A stretch of 64,000 bases of DNA, taken from assembly GCF_900110865.1 (NCBI RefSeq), contig NZ_FOFD01000003.1, forward strand, positions 682,001 through 746,000, given 5' to 3'. The notes beneath the pieces were generated by a model. That model saw only the letters and a list, made by a program, of their open reading frames with translations. It had not been told where the DNA came from and ran no database searches. Source of the DNA: Natrinema salaciae (GTDB lineage: Archaea > Halobacteriota > Halobacteria > Halobacteriales > Natrialbaceae). Below are positions 61,288 to 64,000 of this stretch, one piece after another. Made by a program: the position numbers and the translations under genes. Numbering within the stretch: position 1 is the stretch's first letter; every line of letters starts with the position of its first letter.

Positions 61288-64000
61288 ATGAGTTCGGGAG
61301 CACTCACGGACGCCCTGCGAGAAACGCTCACCCTTTTCGAAGAATCGGGAGAACCCCGGACCACGACGGAGGTTGCCGAGGAACTCGACCTCGGCAGACG
61401 GAGCACGTACGCCCGCCTGGAACGACTCGTCGAGCGGGATCGGCTCGAAACGAAGAAGGTCGGCGCGAACGCGCGCGTCTGGTGGCGGTCCCCGGCGCGG
61501 CCCCCGGCGATGGCCGAGACGGCGATTCCGGACTGGTCGGCCGCAGCGGAGTCCCTCGTAGACGACGTCCTCAACGACGTCGAGGCTGGCATCTTCGTCC
61601 TCGACGAGAACTTCGACGTGGTCTGGATCAACGAACCGATCGAACGGTACTTCGGGCTCGAGCGAGAGCACGCCGTCGGCCGTGACAAGCGCACGCTCGT
61701 CGACGAACGGATCGCAGCCGCCGTCGAGGAGTCCACGGCGTTCGCGGAGACGGTGCTAGCGACCTACGACGACAACACCTACACCGAGCAGTTCGAGTGT
61801 CGAGTGACCGCCGGGGACGGCCGCGATGGCCGGTGGCTCGAACATCGAAGCAAGCCCATCGAGACTGGGGCGTACGCAGGGGGCCGAGTCGAACTCTACT
61901 ACGACGTCACCGATCGAAAGCAATCGGAGCGGAGCCACCGGAAAGAACGGCGGGAATTCGAGTCCATCGTCCAGGCCGTCGAGGGGTACGCGATCTTCAC
62001 GCTCGATCCGGACGGGCGCGTCCAGACCTGGAATCCCGGCGGCGAGCGCATCGGGGGGTACGAGGCCGACGAAATTCTCGGTGAACACGTTTCGGTGTTT
62101 TACACCGAAGACGACCGCGACGCCGGCGTTCCCGAGGAGAATCTGGCAGCGGCCGCCGAACGCGGTTCGATACGAGACGACGGCTGGCGTGTCAAAGCGG
62201 ACGGATCGTGGTTCTGGGCGACCGTCACTATGACGGCGATTCACGATATCGATGGCGAGCTGCAGGGCTACGTGAAAGTCGTCCGCGACATGACCGAGCG
62301 GAGGCGCGCGGAAACCGAGCGCGAACTGGTATACGAAGCGACACGGTCCATCGCGGAAGCCGAGACGTTCGAAGCCGGGCTACAGGCAGCACTCCGAGAC
62401 GTCTGCGAGATGACCGACTGGGAGTACGCCGAGGCGTGGATTCCGACCGACGACGGGGTGCTCCGGCGCGCAGAGGCGGACTACTACGCGGACGACCTGA
62501 CCGAGTTCGCCGCATTTTCGGAATCGTTCACGTTCGCCCGTGGCGAGGGGCTTCCCGGTCGCGTGTGGGCATCCGGGGAGTTCGAGTGGGCGGCCGATCT
62601 CTCGAACGGATCGCGCGACGAATTCCCGCGACTGGACGAGGCGTTGGACGTCGGTCTGCAATCCTCGGTTGGGGTACCAGTCGTCAGTGACGACACGGTC
62701 GTTGCCGTGCTCACGTTCATCGTACGAACGCCTCGAGAGACCGACGAACGACTCGTCAAGTTGGTATCGTCGATCGCCGGGGACCTCGGAGAACTGATCG
62801 CGCGCAGGCGCGCCGAAGAGCGACTGGAGCGCGAACGAGAGCTCATCGAACAGGTCTTCGAGACGGCCCCCGTCGGGATCGCGGTCTTCGGGCCGGACCG
62901 TCAAATAGTGCGTGCAAACGAAGGGATGGCGGACCTCATCGGTTCCGCGGGTGGCGACGAAGACGGGTACACGGCCGGTGACCTGACGCTCGTCGGTGAA
63001 GACGGCGAACCGTTGCCGTTCGAGGAGCGTCCGGTCGGCCGCGTCTTCGAAACCGGTGAATCCGTCTTCGGGCAGGAGGTCAAGCTAGTCCATCCGGACG
63101 GATCGTCCCACTGGGTATCGGTCAACGCGGCCCCGTTCACCGACGTGGACAGTCAGGTGGGCCACGTTATCGCCACCACTACGGACGTCACACGGCTCAA
63201 AGAGCAGACCAAGCGCCTCGAACGCAGACGTGAAGACCTGAAAATGGAACTGGAGGAAATCTTCGCGCGCGTCGACGACGCGTTTTACGCGCTCGACGAC
63301 GAGATGCGGTTCGAGTACGTCAACGATCGTGCCGAGGAATTGCTCGGGTATCCCGAATCCGAGTTGCTCGGACGGAACGTCTGGGAAGCACTCTCCACGG
63401 CCGACGACGATCCGATCCGCGATCGATTTCAAACGGCGATGGCCACCCAGGAGCCCGTTACGTTCGAGCGGTTCTCGGAGCCACTCGACATCTGGGAGAT
63501 CGTTCGGATTTACCCGTCGGAATCCGGTCTGTCGGTGTACTTCACGGACATCACTGAACGGAAAGAGCGCGAGTTACAACTCGAACTGTACGAGACGATC
63601 GTCGAGACCGTCGAGGACGGCGTCTACGCGGTCGATTCGGACGCGCGATTCGTCATGGTAAACGACGCGTTCTGCGAGATGACCGGCCGGAACCGAGCGG
63701 AACTCCTCGGGCGACACGCCACGACGATCCACGACGACCATCTCACGCCCCGCGCCGAACGATTGACTGCGGCGGTCGAACACGGGGAGCGCGAGACCGC
63801 AAGCATCGAATTCGACGTACGTACGAAAGACGGAGAACGGTTACCGGCCGAGAGTCGGGTAACCCAGTTTCAGTTCGACGACACCTCCGGCCGCTGTGGC
63901 GTCGTCCGAGACGTCTCGGAACGCAACGAGCGTGAACGGAAACTCGGAAAGCGAATCCGCCAGCAGGAAGTCGTTACCGAGCTCGGTGAGCGCGCCCTCA
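61288..64000 (+). CDS. HTH-fused multi-PAS/GAF sensor protein, 3' end outside window
   Basis: The frame is open from the ATG at 61288 to the last base (904 complete codons seen). It begins with a winged helix (about residues 1-70, TTTEVAEELDLGRRSTYARL). PAS (about 95-200), PAS (205-330), GAF (335-500) and three further PAS domains (510-625, 640-750, 760-880) follow. A new GAF-like domain starts with RQQEVVTELGERAL. The same opening precedes the GAF domain of the kinase at 57774, so a histidine kinase end is likely but not visible. A DNA-binding-like head on such a sensor is a haloarchaeal speciality. Confidence 0.85.
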   Translation, partial: MSSGALTDALRETLTLFEESGEPRTTTEVAEELDLGRRSTYARLERLVERDRLETKKVGANARVWWRSPARPPAMAETAIPDWSAAAESLVDDVLNDVEAGIFVLDENFDVVWINEPIERYFGLEREHAVGRDKRTLVDERIAAAVEESTAFAETVLATYDDNTYTEQFECRVTAGDGRDGRWLEHRSKPIETGAYAGGRVELYYDVTDRKQSERSHRKERREFESIVQAVEGYAIFTLDPDGRVQTWNPGGERIGGYEADEILGEHVSVFYTEDDRDAGVPEENLAAAAERGSIRDDGWRVKADGSWFWATVTMTAIHDIDGELQGYVKVVRDMTERRRAETERELVYEATRSIAEAETFEAGLQAALRDVCEMTDWEYAEAWIPTDDGVLRRAEADYYADDLTEFAAFSESFTFARGEGLPGRVWASGEFEWAADLSNGSRDEFPRLDEALDVGLQSSVGVPVVSDDTVVAVLTFIVRTPRETDERLVKLVSSIAGDLGELIARRRAEERLERERELIEQVFETAPVGIAVFGPDRQIVRANEGMADLIGSAGGDEDGYTAGDLTLVGEDGEPLPFEERPVGRVFETGESVFGQEVKLVHPDGSSHWVSVNAAPFTDVDSQVGHVIATTTDVTRLKEQTKRLERRREDLKMELEEIFARVDDAFYALDDEMRFEYVNDRAEELLGYPESELLGRNVWEALSTADDDPIRDRFQTAMATQEPVTFERFSEPLDIWEIVRIYPSESGLSVYFTDITERKERELQLELYETIVETVEDGVYAVDSDARFVMVNDAFCEMTGRNRAELLGRHATTIHDDHLTPRAERLTAAVEHGERETASIEFDVRTKDGERLPAESRVTQFQFDDTSGRCGVVRDVSERNERERKLGKRIRQQEVVTELGERAL

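Noticed and set aside
1-64000. CRISPR array or rRNA operon
   Set aside because: No regularly spaced repeats of 25-40 bp and no rRNA sequence were seen on reading through the window.

Overview
The window is chromosomal DNA of a haloarchaeon, probably from the Natrialba/Natrinema/Haloterrigena group. The evidence is the high GC content, very acidic proteins, twin-arginine secretion signals, TTTAA/TTTATA-type TATA boxes about 27 nt before leaderless starts, a TFB transcription factor, MptA (archaeal GTP cyclohydrolase), a haloarchaeal RNA polymerase epsilon-like protein, RdfA, and several multi-PAS histidine kinases.

Layout. 1-5.5 kb: 3' end of an acyl-CoA dehydrogenase, an IclR regulator, rdfA, small secreted or membrane proteins and a HEAT-repeat protein. 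5.7-15.4 kb: a catabolic island holding a lipoprotein-type solute-binding protein, two permeases and two ATPases of the peptide/oligosaccharide (Dpp/Opp) ABC class, a family 3 beta-glucosidase and a TrmB-type regulator. 15.4-16.8 kb: a 1.3-kb gene-poor gap with a strong RNA-like hairpin. 16.8-25.5 kb: acyl-CoA synthetase, carotenoid oxygenase, NAD-binding protein, tRNA-Ile with a fossil partial duplication, FxsA, a thioredoxin-domain DUF255 protein, a second TrmB regulator and MptA. 25.6-31.3 kb: four copies of a short dispersed element with a variable hairpin surround a lower-GC TetR plus rifampicin-phosphotransferase-like operon and a YcgL/RlaP-type nucleotidyltransferase. 31.3-47 kb: mainly core functions (RNAP epsilon, DsbA-like protein, NAD kinase, KaiC-like ATPase, amphi-Trp protein, UspA, TFB, tRNA-Gly, NadE, a seven-sensor-domain histidine kinase, enoyl-CoA hydratase) and a broken acetyltransferase gene.

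47.19-52.53 kb is a 5.3-kb integrative element in the 3' half of tRNA-Thr(GGT). It is bounded by a perfect 35-bp direct repeat and carries a tyrosine integrase at its far end. Its cargo is a possible one-cyclin-box TFB-like protein, a structured RNA-like segment, a small unknown protein, an Apea-like HEPN protein with an intact R-x4-H motif, and a divergently transcribed SpoT-like HD hydrolase. The HEPN/HD pair, with palindromes at both start regions, is the best candidate in the window for an undescribed defence, toxin or alarmone module.

53.2-64 kb: a membrane protein with a winged-helix regulator, a four-gene flavin/haem cluster (acidic secreted protein, ApbE, thrombospondin-type-3 protein, ferric-reductase-like membrane protein), a VOC pseudogene, a Gln-rich protein, and a signalling cluster of two large histidine kinases, a receiver protein and a duplicated DUF7344 regulator. 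The last kinase runs off the end of the window.
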